Source of the DNA: Exophiala sp. HKRS030
Lineage: Eukaryota; Ascomycota; Eurotiomycetes; Chaetothyriales; Herpotrichiellaceae
DNA: 64,000 nt
NCBI GenBank assembly: GCA_023897205.1
Contig: JAHWDD010000001.1
Coordinates: 3,720,001-3,784,000, forward strand
Reading direction: 5' to 3'
The notes below the pieces were generated by a model. The model was given only the letters and a program-made list of their open reading frames with translations. It searched no databases and was not told the origin of the DNA. A program made the translations under genes and the position numbers. Positions within the stretch are counted from its first letter, which is position 1, and each line of letters opens with the position of its first letter. Positions 34,057 through 46,380 of this stretch are shown one piece after another.

Positions 34057-36035
34057 TTAGAAGTCGAACTCGCCTCTAAATTGATCGAGGTTCATCCCAG
34101 CCCCGACCTTTTCGGTCAAGTCCCTTCTTCCCATTCCTGTAAATGCTCGTCGAAGAGTATCGTAAAGATTCGTGCTTTCGTTTTGTTGCATCATGCGCTC
34201 CAGCTCGGCATCACCAATGTTACCGCCATTAGTGAGAATCTCTCTAGCTTCAGCCACTCCTTGTTCGCCAACAACCCGATGCAAATTCAACGCCCCAAGT
34301 AAATGTCCAGCTGCTTCAGGGTAGCAGCCGATGTTGATGCATGATACCCCGAGGTTATAACGTGCGCGGACAAAGTTTGGGTTAAATTCCAGCGCCTTGC
34401 AGTATGCCGAAATGGCATCTTCGGATCGGCCAGAGTTGGCGAGAGTAGCACCAAGCCTGTTCCATAGAAGATGGATCTGAGCACCATTATTGGCAAGCCC
34501 CTCTTCGGTTGACTCAAGGGCCGACCTAAAACAATCGACTGCCTTCTCAAAATCCTCATTACCGTAAAACAGTACTCCCAGGCCGACCTGCACGTCTGGA
34601 TCCATTCTTGCGCCACTAGGTGAGAGCTGAGCCGCTTTTATAAACAGATCGGCCACTCGTTCATGTAGAATGGCACGATCAGTGAAACCAACCTCGGATG
34701 CATCTGAGAGGTTCTCAGGAGGATGAATTTGAGGATATTTGACGGTAAGCCAGCGTTCTAATGTCCGATACGCCGTACTGTCGTAACCTTCATTTGTATA
34801 GGAAATGGCCAATCCCATGAGCGCATCAAGGTTGTTCGGATCCAGTTGAAGTGCTTTCTCGAGGGCTCGAATGGCTGGAGCCTCTTTCTCATTCTGTGCT
34901 TGGGCGGCGCCGAGGAGGACCCATGCGTCGACATGACTCGGATCTTGCTGCACCGCAGCTTCAAACGCCAACGCTGCCAGAGAGAGATTGCCATGAGTAT
35001 TGAGGATCTCTAGGCCTTGCTCAAATGCTGTCCTCGAGGCTGACTGGTTCTCCAGATATGGATTCTGTCCCTCGAACATGTAATCGCCCAGCATGGGTTC
35101 TCGCTCGAAAGGATTGTGTGTGCCCATACCCATTGTTGAGTCAAATTGGTCCCAAGCGGCATAGTCTTCGCTCGAAAAGTGGTTGTCGTAGTCGGCGGCA
35201 TCTTCACTGATTTGTCTGGAAGAATGTTCAGCTTGGATTCCGTGCCAGACATTCTCAAAGTCCTCAAACGTGTCAATTGGGGCTGCGACTGACCTATCAA
35301 GCTCCTCGAGCTCCTGTTCAATTGCTTGATTGGCTTGTTCTGACAGACTATCCTGTTGAGTTTCAAGTTCTTTAAACTGCGCTTCCCAGTTCGCATCGTC
35401 AAGTTCCACCATTCGACCCTTTCCTTTATCGGTCGTCTGATCTGGCTGGTGTTGCATGTATTGAGCGCCATAGTTCATTCCCATGCCCATCCCGCCATTC
35501 ATGTAACCCGTTCCCATTGGTCTGTAAAGCGAAGGAGCTTGTGTGACGGGACTTGCGGTACGATGTGGACTTGACTGTTGAAAGCGGCCAAATTCTTGAG
35601 GAGAGAAGGCCCCTGGCCGTTGCGGTGCTTGAGCCATCTTTGAATTGGCAAATGCAGCCTCCATCCTTGCTTGTTCACCCGGGTCGAATTCTGCTGCCCA
35701 ACCGGGCGAAGGCGATCGTCTGGCCATATTCTGGAGGTTCGGGAGATCTTGCCGGAGCTGTTCCATTGCGAAGGGCTGTGGCAATGGACCGGCCTGATGC
35801 ATGAAGTCGTTCATCATCTGTTCGATGTTAGTATGTATCCTCTGCCCCGAAACGAAACACTTACCTGATCCGATCCATTAGGAGTCATACGAGAACGCAT
35901 GCCCTCTTCGAGACCACCAGGGCCTCGCCCGACGAGGCGGTCTCGCTGAAGGGAATTGTCACCTTGTACATGTTTGGTGAACTGTGTGAGCGGGTTGCCC
36001 GCAGTTGAACATTCTGCACCTCCCAAGAAAGACAT
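34057..36035 (-). CDS. PEX5: PEX5 peroxisomal targeting signal 1 receptor
   Basis: Cycling receptor that binds C-terminal SKL-type signals and brings enzymes into peroxisomes. Exons 36035-35865 and 35817-34057 give 643 residues. The start MSFLGGAECSTAGNPL carries the conserved Cys (residue 9) that is mono-ubiquitinated in the export step. The N-terminal half holds WxxxF/Y-type docking motifs for Pex14/Pex13 (WAAEF, WEAQF, and VWHGI, WDQFD variants). The C-terminal half is made of tetratricopeptide repeats (for example HVDAWVLLGAAQAQNEKEAPAIR split over two, and NPNFVRARYNLGVSCINIG). Length and order match fungal PEX5. Confidence 0.95.
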
Positions 36036-36674
36036 GGTCACACGCAACGATAAAATATTAACCGAGCCGTAAAGAGACAATTGATACAGACACAAAAAAA
36101 TCGTGAATCGTTGATGAAGGTAGACTCGGTACGGTGTATATGTCAGCCCAACGTGCAGGGCCGAGGTAAGTTGCGGAGAGGGTCGAAACGCCGCAATGCG
36201 TTTCCTTCCCGGGGTAGGTTTGCCGGTGGCAACACGTGATGCCTGCTTTCCTGCTCCCGGTGAATTACATAATGCGTACAGCGTAATTCGCCAACAACAT
36301 GTGGTATTGATATCTCACTTTGAGGTAAACGAGTAGTTTGGGCCAGTGTTCACCTCCTTTCACACCCCGCGCCCATCAGCCTTTTCTGTCGATCTCACAT
36401 CACCTCGGAATGACTCTATGTAAGCTGATTCGTGTCCCACTTCAGGCAATACATACAACCCAAATGGTCCAATAGACACGGGAGCGTCAGATGAGGTTAT
36501 AAACGAGACCCTGAAATCTCTCGGACAGTGGGTGTACATTTCAGGCCCCCAAAGCTGTATACATATTGGTCCACCGTCAACCATTACGCTTGCCAAAGGT
36601 ATAAAGCTACTGTGACGACCTCCTCTCCAGTTTCAAAATGTCTTCATACTACTCGGGTAGGTGATCAGGTCAGC
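36036..36674. promoter_or_regulatory. Divergent promoter region of PEX5 and P450
   Basis: About 640 bp between two divergent starts. No coding sequence is supported. An open frame enters the P450 gene from 36528, but the ATG at 36675 gives a typical membrane anchor. Confidence 0.5.
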
Positions 36675-38462
36675 ATGGAAGCCATTCCTCGCAATAACCC
36701 AACTGTTCTCTTCTCCCTTTTCGTGTTCAGCGTGACTGCATTACTCTTCCTTTGGAGACTCTTCTTCCAGTCGCGGGACCTGAGGCACATTCCTGGTCCA
36801 TTGGGAGCCCGACTTACGAATTTCTGGCTTGTCTCAAAATACAGGCGGGGTATACTCTTCAAAGACATCGCTCTCGACCTCAACAAGAGATATGGCCCAG
36901 TTGTTCGATACGGGCCTCGACGTGTCCTATTCAGCGATGCATCCGCCATCAACGTCATTTTCAACACCAGGAATACTCTTCCAAAGGTACATTGTTGCTG
37001 GGCAGTGTTCATTTCCCCTTGCCAATCCCTCGATTTGAGATCTGATCAAGTCCCCCCTACCCCCCTCAATAGGCCGAATCCTACGAAGTGATGAACCAGA
37101 TCGTCAACGGCAAAGTCATCAGCAGCTGGGCCACGACGCGCGACGAAGCTCACATCTCGGCCATGAAGAAGCAGGTGATATCCGCCTTCACCACGACCGC
37201 CATTCTAGACTACGAACCGCACATAGACCACAACATCAACTTCCTCGTGGCCAAGCTCCAGAAGGACTCGATGGACTCGCCCGAGGTCAATATTGCGAAG
37301 TTCATCATCTTCTTCGCCTTTGATACCATCTGCCGCATCGCCTTCTCCGACGACCAGGGCTTCATGGCAAAACAGGCTGATCTGGGCAACACGCTCGAAG
37401 CCGCTCGCCTGCGCTTCCAACACTGGCACTTCTGGGGCCCCCTCCCGGCTCTCGAGCGACTCCTTTTCAAGAATCGTTTCGTTGCACGCACGAGCTCCAC
37501 GTCCCTACTCGGCAAACTCGCCAGCGAGCGTCTGCAAAGCCGGATGGAAAAGGGAGGCCTGGGCACCGAATCCGACCTCCTGGACCGCTACCTACAAGCT
37601 GCCCAGCGCGACCCCGCCACCTTTACCCCCTCCACGCTGATCGGTATTCTCATCTCGACCATCCACGCCGGCGCCGAAACGACGGCCTCGACGGTGAACG
37701 CTTGCCTGTATAACCTACTCCGGAACCCCGACGCTCTAGCCAAACTCCGGGCCGAATTGGACGCGGCGAACCTCTCCTCTCCTCCATTGTAAGTTTCTTT
37801 TCTTCTTCTTCCATGTTTGTTCCCCCCAGCGATCTCGACGCCCACTGACACGCCGAACCCTCCCCGCAAAAAGATGGTCCGAGGTCTCTCGCCTCCGTTA
37901 CCTGGAAGCCTGCTTCAGAGAGTCGATGCGCCTGGTCCCGCTGCTCATCAACCCCATCGAGCGCGACGTCCCTCCCTCGGGCGCCACCGTCGCGGGCACG
38001 TTCGTGCCCGGTGGCACCGTCGTGTCCCTCAACGTCCACGCCCTGAACCGCGACCCGGCCGTCTACGGCGAAGACGTTGACTCGTTCCGTCCCGAGCGCT
38101 GGCTGCTCGACGACGAGGGGGACGAGGGCGACGAGGCCCGGCGCGCGAGGATGCAGCGAGCCGACATGACCTTTTCCCAAGGCCGGAGGAGTTGCATAGG
38201 CCAGCACATTGCTTGGATCGAGATGAAGAAGGTCCTACCGGCCTTGTTGACCAAGTTCGATGTAAGTATTCTACCACCCCCAAATCAGGGCCCTCAGCCA
38301 GCCGTCGTACGCAAAACTTTCAGTGCTAACTGACGCATGGCGTGTAACCACCAGATCGAACTCGTACACCCTGATGAACCCTTGTCGATGCCCACCAAGC
38401 AATTGGTGGTTCTCATCGACAACCTACATGTCAGACTGAGCCCCAGAAAGGTCGAGAGCTGA
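36675..38462 (+). CDS. Cytochrome P450 monooxygenase
   Basis: ER-anchored class II P450 of 507 residues from exons 36675-36986, 37073-37788, 37874-38261 and 38355-38462. An N-terminal helix (VLFSLFVFSVTALLFLWRLF) is followed by IPGPLGARLTNFW. The I-helix oxygen motif is HAGAETTAST; the K-helix ExxR is ESMR within CFRESMRLVPL; the PERF-like segment is FRPERW; the heme loop FSQGRRSCIGQHIAW supplies the Cys ligand. Everything needed for catalysis is intact. It resembles fungal P450s of secondary or xenobiotic metabolism; the clan cannot be fixed by eye. The acceptor before exon 3 is AAAAAG, an unusually purine-rich one, but the frame requires it. Confidence 0.93.
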
Positions 38463-39263
38463 AAAAAAAAGGCGAAAAACCAAAAATGTTGATCATGTTT
38501 CAACACAGCATCTACCTACATCAAGGAGAGAATGACAATCAACAATGACAATGACAATGACAATTTTTTACATGGCACACGGTGACGGTCAAATGTGTAC
38601 ATGTACATCTATATTCCTAAGTACGGGGTACTTCATACGGACACTAGGTGTTTTTGATACCAAATAAGAAAAAAAGAGGGGTTTGGAATGCCCGACGTTT
38701 ATTTTGAATGGAGATGATGATGTACATATCGTCACTTAATATCCGTACAACTGGGACAAAAAATTCCGAGTTGAACCCGATTGCCTTTCCATTTCATTCC
38801 CGCGCTCGACCATTTTCCCCCAAAGAATCGGTGGCTGACCGACAAATCAGTCAATAAAATCCTGGTATCAGTCTATTCACACACGAAAGAAGCCGACGAT
38901 GCTGTCTTCGGAATATCGTCTCGTTTGACACCCTTGTTCGAAACCGCGTGTCCGCCTTATCCACATTGTCCTGCCAATGTACACGGTGCCGCTGGCCCAA
39001 GTGGAGCCAGCCATTATGTTCGAGGCTCAATGGCTGGGTGATTCACTGCTGCAAATATTGAAAGGTAGGGTGCTCGTATTGTATATTGTCGACTTCTAAA
39101 AGGTCGACACGTTTACCCCTTTCGTCCTACCCACAAGGACGATTGCTCAACTAGGTGTGATGGCGCAAAGTCGTCCATCTGCCCGACCTCCGGTTACCGC
39201 TTCCGCACGAGTGCAGATGACCGCTTCCGCAAAGTGGATCGTCGAGTGAGACAGAGAGGGATT
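38463..39263. other. Intergenic with a short CAATGA repeat
   Basis: Convergent gap of 800 bp. Three tandem CAATGA units plus CAAT lie at 38543-38564. No gene supported. Confidence 0.5.
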
Positions 39264-40427
39264 CTATTGTAGACCAGACTCAGGCGCGGGTGCCGAATCC
39301 TCGGGTTCGTTTCGTGGCGCTCTGCTTGCTGAGCTGTAGGAGTAATCAACCCTCAATCTTCGTCCGTATATCTCTTTTCCAGCCAAGGCCTTCATGGCAT
39401 CCATGGCGCTCTTGACATCGATAAAATCAGCATGCGCAAAGCCTCTTGGCTGGCCGGTGCGTCGATCAATGGCAACGCGGACGTCGATGACGTTCTTGAT
39501 GCCACGGAAAAGATTGCTGAGGTCTCGGTCCGTCATTTCAAAAGACATGTTGCCAATGAAGAGGGTTCGGGAAGGAGGGTTCTTTGCTACATTAGGGCGA
39601 TTGCGGCTCTCGTTGTCCGCCGAGTTCGTAGGGCGGGCGGCATACTGGACAGTGATCCGACGGCCTTCAAACAGCTGCATGTTGAGGTTTTCGAGGGCGG
39701 CGTCTGCCGCTTCTTGAGTCGAGAAATCGACGTAGGCAAAGCTGAGCAGTAGCACGTCAGTATGTGGAAAACATAAAAGAGCATAAACAACTCACCCTTT
39801 GCTCAGGCCGCGCGCATCACGGACGACCTTGCACTTGGCAACAGGACCAAAACGCGCAAACTCCTTGACCAGATCGGCTTCAGTGACATCAAAGAACAGG
39901 TTTCCGATGTAAAGTGTCTTCTTTCGTTCAAACAGCCCATCTACACCGACCCCCGAAACGCCCGAATTCGCGGCTTCCCTGGACGGCTTCGCCCTCAGCG
40001 TCTCGTTCGTCTCCGCAGCTGGCAAGGCCTCTTCGGTAGCCTCCGTAGCATTCGCAGTCTCGGCAATTGGAGGAGCGGCGTGGCTAGAAGTAGCTTGGGT
40101 CGCCGATGTCGATTGTTCGTTGGTTTCAGCAGCAGGGAGTGCCTCTTCGGTAGCTTCCGTTGCATTCGCAGGCTCTGCAGCACGCTCCGGCTCCTTTGTC
40201 TTTTCTCCTTCGGTGGAAGCCCATCTTCTCTGAGACTGGAAGCTTGGGGTCTGTCTGCTTATTCTTAAAGGTGAAGCACCGAGAGATGAATATGTGCGAG
40301 AAGCAGAAACGAGAGTAGAAGGACGGGCGGAGAGGAGGCGCGAAGCGCTGCGCCGAAGAGCGAACCTGATCAAACCATTGTTAGCAGAGGGCTGGAGAGG
40401 AAAAGATGCAGAGGATTGCACTTACAT
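39264..40427 (-). CDS. Mitochondrial RNA-binding protein with two RRMs, split start codon
   Basis: Predicted mitochondrial protein with two RRM domains. The main coding exons run 40365-39796 and then down to 39264. The N-terminus FALRRSASRLLSARPSTLV is rich in Arg and Ser without acids, as in a matrix-targeting presequence. RRM1: TLYIGNLFFDV and, across the intron, GLSKGFAYVDF. RRM2: TLFIGNMSFEM and GQPRGFAHADF. Between presequence and RRM1 is an Ala/Glu/Thr-rich linker with a 38-residue-offset duplication. The frame of exon 2 contains no ATG before RRM1. The start codon forms only when AT (40427-40426) is joined to G (40365) across a 60-nt intron with GTAAGT donor, GCTAAC branch and ATCAG acceptor. 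Confidence 0.85.
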
Positions 40428-40655
40428 GCTGCTGTACAGGAGGTATTACAACTGATAAACGATAGAGACAGGGGAGGCAATGAAGGAGGGAACAAAAGTA
40501 AAATGATGAAATGGCAGAGAATCTCAAATGGGCTTCCAATGGTAGACGGCGAAATACTTTGGAACTCGGGAAAAAAAGTTCGAGTAGAGATAATTGGGTC
40601 TATCGGCCACAGCCTCGTCATCACGTGGCATGCTCAGCCTCGCGAGGTTTTGGCC

Positions 40656-42526
40656 TCAGTACACGTATCTAAAGTGCAAATTCTCCATATCCGTCAGGTC
40701 ATCGAAAGCGACCTTCTCTGCCTCTTTCTCTTCGAGATTCAGCCCATCTCTCCTTCTATTTTCCGCTCTTAGCATGACATAGAGCACGACGGCCAGCACG
40801 ACAACCAGAACATAACAGCCAATGATGCCTTCCCAAAGCCTCGGATAATGCTGGCTGACAGTTTCGCTTCGGATGAAGAATGGTCCTGAGATGTTTCCCA
40901 CGGTATAAAACACAAAGATTGCCGCAGCCATGAAGCTCTTCTTCGTGTTGCCGGCCACATTGGACATGCCCATTGACACTATCAGTGACGTGACCGGCGC
41001 GAAGAACCCGATGATGGTATACCCGGCGATCGGGGTTGCCGCATGTTCGTACCAGCTACTTTTCCAAATCATTGCGCACCCGGCAATAACAGGCAAGCAG
41101 CAAGCAATGAGCATGATCAGTCGAATATTGGGCACTTTGAGACTCAGGTATCCCACTAGCAGGATTCCGACAGTGCAGACTCCACCGAGAGGCATCTGCC
41201 ACAGCAATGAGTCGTATGCCGACCAGCCAAACGTAGATACAATCAGTGGGCCAAAGCCTGATACAGCGCCGTTAACAGAGTAAGCCGCGCCCTATGGAGT
41301 AAAATATTCGTTAGGATATACGGGTGAAGAGAATTTGTGGTCACGTATCAATGCATTAGAATTGGAACACTTACCATCATGATTGCAATGATCCAAACTT
41401 TCGGGTCTAACAGTGCTTCCCGAAACTGTGACCACTTGATTTTTTGGCAGCGAACCCCCAATTGACTCATCCGCAGGCGCTCAATCGCGACAGGCTTTTC
41501 TTCCTCTGTGAACCACCATGCTTGGGCAGGTGAATTTGGAAAGAATAAGAACACGATACCGTATACGACTGTCAGGGCTCCGGCCATGAGGTATAGATAC
41601 TGCCATTTCGCCAGTCTTCCTGAAGTGATATGCGCGAACCCATAATTGATGATCGCACCAAGGATAGTCCACCCACCGGTGGCCGAGTACCACAAACATT
41701 GGCGAAAGGTTTGCTCTGACTGCCAAAGACATCAACACTAGAACCTTCCTACAAGTATGAATGGTGACAAAAACTTGGGGCGAACCAGTCCAAGGCACGT
41801 TGACCCAGGATTCTGTACAAGAGTCTGGGATGGTGTTGACTTACTTGGGTGTAGTATCCACTGACAATGACCATGAATGCCGTTGGCATAATGCTCTCCG
41901 CAAAGCCCAGGAAGAATCTTTGCGCCCACAGTCCTTCATACGTTGTGACACCAGCGGTGGACATTGCTATTGCTCCCCAAGCTATCACGGCGAGACCGAT
42001 AGTGCGGCCGAGATGGAATCGTTGAAACAAATAGGTCAACGGGCCTACACCGGCCAACATGCCAAAGTAGAACAGAGACGTGGCCCAACTCAAACGTGTC
42101 GTTGAGACCTTTGGCGGAGTCGTCGTGGAATCAGTGATGACTTTTAATTTCAGGTCGGTCGACATCCCAAAGACAGTGGCGCCTCCGAGGATGGCCTTTG
42201 TGGGAAGATGATTGTCAGCAAAGTGTTGTGAGCTGGGATTTCTTTTTAGGATCCTGAGCAGAGAGGTTGCTGACGTATAACGTGCTCAGGATGCTATATC
42301 GTCAAATGGCTTACTTTGTCGTAGTAGACGAGGCCATACCCAATCCACATAAGAGGTATAACGAACAGGTCGATCTTGCGCACCACACGTCTTTCCACCG
42401 TCTTGTCCCATGCCTGAGCATATTCCGGTACCACGGAAGCAGCGATGTCCTTTTCACCTAGGGAGGAAAGTGTCAATGAGGCGGACCGGAGCTGTTTTCT
42501 CTGCAAGACTTACCAGGCTTTCTCAT
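40656..42526 (-). CDS. MFS anion:cation symporter, second copy of the family
   Basis: A twelve-helix carrier of the same Dal5-like family as the gene at 30398, but divergent from it. The first two exons join over a GTAAGT...CTAG intron to MRKPGEKDIAASVVPEY. Family marks: VVRKIDLFVIPLMWIGYGLVYYDKAILG, then GYYTQ at the end of helix 5 and WWFTEEEK in the central loop. Helices 7-12 follow, with IIGFFAPVTSLIVSMGMSNVAG and VGNISGPFFIRS near the C-terminus. The stop is at 40656. At least four introns are present, and some middle junctions are approximate. The substrate, probably an organic anion, is unknown. Its neighbours are unrelated housekeeping genes. Confidence 0.88.
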
Positions 42527-43014
42527 GATTTGAATCCTCGACCGTGGATACAAGAGCTGTACCCTTTTTGATGTTGATCCAAGCAGCTCATACAACGTCC
42601 GATTTGATATGTAGCCCTGAAATACGAATGGTGGAGCACAAAGTCTATAGATCAGAAACGCCTTCGAGTCACGTAGGATCAAATACAATGCTCAAAGCGG
42701 AAGGACAACCAGGGAAAAAAAAGCACGCAAAAAGTCCGCTCAGCTCATATTCTAGCGTCAAAAGGCCAATGCTGAAACCCCGCAACCACAGCAACATTTA
42801 CGGGTTCGATGTCTTTATGATTCAAAACAGAACTGATAAGACAATCAGCAACAAAATTCTGTTGTTGAAGTGGGGCAGAAGTCTTGGGAAACACGATGGT
42901 GTCATTTCCCGTGTCTCTAAGCGTCGCTCACCAGCGCGAATCACCTATAAAGCACAATTCTGATCGAAAAACAAGTTGGGTTGTCAGTAGGTATGTATAC
43001 ACTCGGTGTTGGTA
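42527..43014. other. Intergenic, MFS promoter side
   Basis: About 490 bp, A-rich in places, with no supported gene. It holds the promoter of the second MFS gene and the TEL2 3' end. Confidence 0.5.
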
Positions 43015-46000
43015 TCAGAAAGAGTCAAAATCCGTCGTCGCCATTAGCCCCAGCATGCGACCCTGGAACTTTCTGCCTACTTCCTGCCACTTGACTTGAA
43101 TACCAGCCACAAGAACTGGCCACGGCATTGACATCCCTAAGCCCTCCTCTCCATGCACTTCGGGTATGGATCCCTGCTCACCGAGTGTGGCTGCCCAGGA
43201 GGAGAGCTCGGCTATCATTGAGCCAAAGTCTGTGACCAGCCGTTCTTCTGATGTTGCGCCGGCCTCGATGTTCAAGTCGAGGACCGTCAAAAGCAAGTGC
43301 AGTATAGCGGGAAGGACTATTGGGTCTCGTGTGAGGACTGAAATGGTGTGGATTGCCGTAAGTAGAAGAAGGCTTTCGCGTGTGACAGTTTCCAGCTGGA
43401 CAGCATTCGGACCTAGTGTTGAAATGATCACGGTGAGAGTCTGGATGTTTAGTTTCACCATTGAAGGGTGCAAAAGCGTCGAATTAGCGAGGTAAGGCGC
43501 CTTTTCCAGTGAAGAGAAGAGGAGCGTCGACCTTGAGCAGAGCGGGAGGTACACAGACTCGGCCAGCAGCTTGTGCAAGTCCTTTGGTACGCGTTTGGAA
43601 CGTGCTTCGGTTTTTGCGGCTTGTTTAGCTGCGACGGCCATCCGAGATGAAAAGGTTCTGACCTTGAGAATATCCGGTCCGGACAGCTTGTCAGCGGCGG
43701 TCAAAGCCATCGGCTGTAGAGTTCGACGCGACAGTGTTGTTGAAATAGTGTTGATAGGTGACTTTTCGGGAGCGAATATGGATTCGAGCTGAGGTGGGAG
43801 ACGATTGGAAGGGAATGTTTTCTCGCCTAGTTCCATGGGTGCGATACCATTGTCTTGCTCGTCATCGATACCAGCTATTTGCCTGGCACCCAGCCCTAGG
43901 ACCGTGAGGAGTACGCCTCGTTGAAAGAGAGAAAAGTCTCCGCCAAAATACATGTTGGCAATCCAAGGGCCCATTACGACCGGTTCACTGACAAAGCACT
44001 CTATCAATGCCTCTAGTCGGAATCGTTGCAGCTCTTGCTGTGACATTCCTTCTTGTAGATTGAGGAGAGCTGAAGCCAATGGTAATAAGTTAGAGGATAA
44101 TTCGTCGCCGAAGCCTGCCTTTCTGCGGATGAGAGATGGCGCTGTCCTCAATGCTAGCTCAACGGTCGATACATCGTCCGTAGCATTGATTTGCTTGATT
44201 AGAGAGGTGAGGTAGACTGGGGCTGTAGGTTTGTTACGGTTCACAAGTGTAGGATCATCGTCAGAATCGGACAGATCATTGTTGGGGCGCGGATATGGAC
44301 GCAATTCAGGATCTCCCTCATCGTCAGTCGAAAGCTCTTCGATGGCAGTAATCTTTGCTGTTGGCTGGGCTCGAGCTGCAAGTTTCACAGGTCTCTGACG
44401 AGATGACGGCTTCTGCACGGGTGGTGGTCGCTGTACGTTTTCTGGCGCCTTGAGTAGATCATCTACGGATCCTATAGTGTCATTAATACTGGGTAAGTGT
44501 AGCCAGTGCTGGGCTTCGTCTCCCTCCATCTCTTTTGTTCCGAAATCAATGCTTCGACCAGGCTGGTCAAGCAACCTCGAGATTGCTGTCGCTACTACCA
44601 TGCCTAAGAAACGGGCACGGGGCACGGACGCTGAGAGACGGTTGGACACCATACGCAGAAAGGAACCCGAGAGTGATATTTGCTTCACCGAGTTGTGATC
44701 CAGCCTATACAGCCGACCGGTGACCAGGAGAACAGTTTGGGCAATTGCTATACCAAGCAACAAAAGTAAGCACAGGCTCTTCTGAACGGGGGAAAGGGAC
44801 AATGTCCAATATTGATCGGTCATACTAACCCTCCTGTTGTAGGATAGGATCATGCTGCATCTGCAACTTGTTTCCAAAGGCTTCCAGGCTCTTTTCAAGA
44901 ACAACCTCTAACTTGTCTAGATCGAAATCATCAATGCGTCCTTGAGCTAGGAGTAAGAGGGTGCATACCTTTATCAGTTGATAGACTTGCGGTGACGGCT
45001 CTACGGCTGTCAAGCCCAAGCCCAAGATACTGCCCGGTTGCACTCGTTAACCAATGGGTAAGATGAGTTTGCAACAGAATATTGTTCTCAACGAGACCCT
45101 TAATCATTGCAGCCACGCCACCAATAGCGGGGCTTTTCGAATCCAAACAAGCCTTTTCCCCGGCACTGAGATTACCGCCCAGGTGTTTTCGGGCAAGATC
45201 ACAAAGAATCGTATCAAACAAGCTTTTCTGGTCATGAGATGGTAGACTTGAAACGAGCGTATGCATCACGGTCCAGAGTGCGTGATCGCGAAACAGCAAC
45301 ATCGTATACAGCTCAGTAGCCAGAGCGTCTGCATGAAGTCAATTTACGGGAGGCGTCGCAACCATCGTCGTACATACCGCGGTATCCAAGGCCCAATCCA
45401 CGCTTTAGTAACTGACAGAGCATATTCATATAATGAATCCCTGAAAAGGACATCGATACACAGGCAGTGGCAGCAGTTGAGATATTCTTTCCAAGCCATC
45501 TCGAGTATTCTGCGCCGTCGCCAAGCCAGGAAGTCATCAGATTTCTCTCGTCAGACTGCTCAGTCTTGGCTAACGCTTGAGCGATTGTTGAAAGAACCTT
45601 ACTTCCGGCCAACAACGAGGTAACTTCTTGCCAATAAACCCGGCGTTGTGTTTCACTTGGGAAGAATGTGGTTGCGTCGATCAAGAGCTCTTTTACTATC
45701 CCATTTCCCGAAAGGAGTATACCGACGACCGAGATAGCATCCTCGAGAACAGGGTTGGTCTTCTGGGAATTCGTGGTGGTAAGCTGTTTTATTTGCATCA
45801 GTAGAGCACCTATGCCTGCTACACTCTTCAAGCAGCTAAGCAGCAGTTTCTTGAGCAGAGCATCAGTCTTGGATAAATCGGAGCTCCTCAAATGGAGCCA
45901 TTGATCTGGAACAGTGGTTGTGACCAGTACGTTGATGATCTGCGAGGCTTTGGGGCTAGGAATCCGGATGTTGAAGTCATGTCTTCCTTGGATGCCGTAC

Positions 46001-46380
46001 TGGAGATACTGAAGCACGGCAATCAAATCCTCAGAATCAGGCTGACTTTTCAGAACTTCGCGCGCGTCGTCTGAAAGAGATGGTGGAGGTGAATTGTCCA
46101 AATAAGACTTTTGAAGGAATGCCGTGGAGTCATGACTCTTGTGCTTCTTCGGGTCTGACGAAGCCGATATCGAGGTATGAGAAGAATCGATCGAGGGGCG
46201 AATACTAAATTGGTCTCCGGCGCCGTCATTGCTTTCATTGTCCAGATCAAGGATTGAGACTTTCGATTTGGCACTGCCTGGTCTCGCCGAGGGCGTGTCT
46301 TTCAGGGACATACTCTCGAACTTGTCGATGTTGTTCTGGACCTTCCAGGAGGTTTTGATGGGTTTGAGGAGGTCATCCAT
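43015..46380 (-). CDS. TEL2: TEL2, telomere length regulation / TTT complex subunit
   Basis: Helical-repeat protein that, with Tti1 and Tti2, acts as an Hsp90 co-chaperone for PIKK kinases (Tor, ATM/Tel1, ATR/Mec1). Exons 46380-45378, 45328-44969, 44916-44830 and 44747-43015 join with correct phases to 1060 residues. The N-terminal half is alpha-solenoid; a central part reads VSNRLSASVPRARFLGMVVA, the Tel2 block just before an acidic linker (DLSDSDDDPTL, the CK2-type site region known to bind the R2TP adaptor). The conserved TEL2 domain follows: APVYLTSLIKQINATDDVST, ELALRTAPSLIRRKAGFGDE, FSLFQRGVLLTVLGLGARQI. Third exon is 87 nt. Good confidence for identity and for the exon structure. Confidence 0.92.

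Noticed and set aside
25576..38462. Secondary metabolite cluster including the P450
   Set aside because: There is no polyketide synthase, NRPS, terpene cyclase or similar backbone enzyme, and PEX5, a housekeeping gene, separates the P450 from the regulator-aldolase block.
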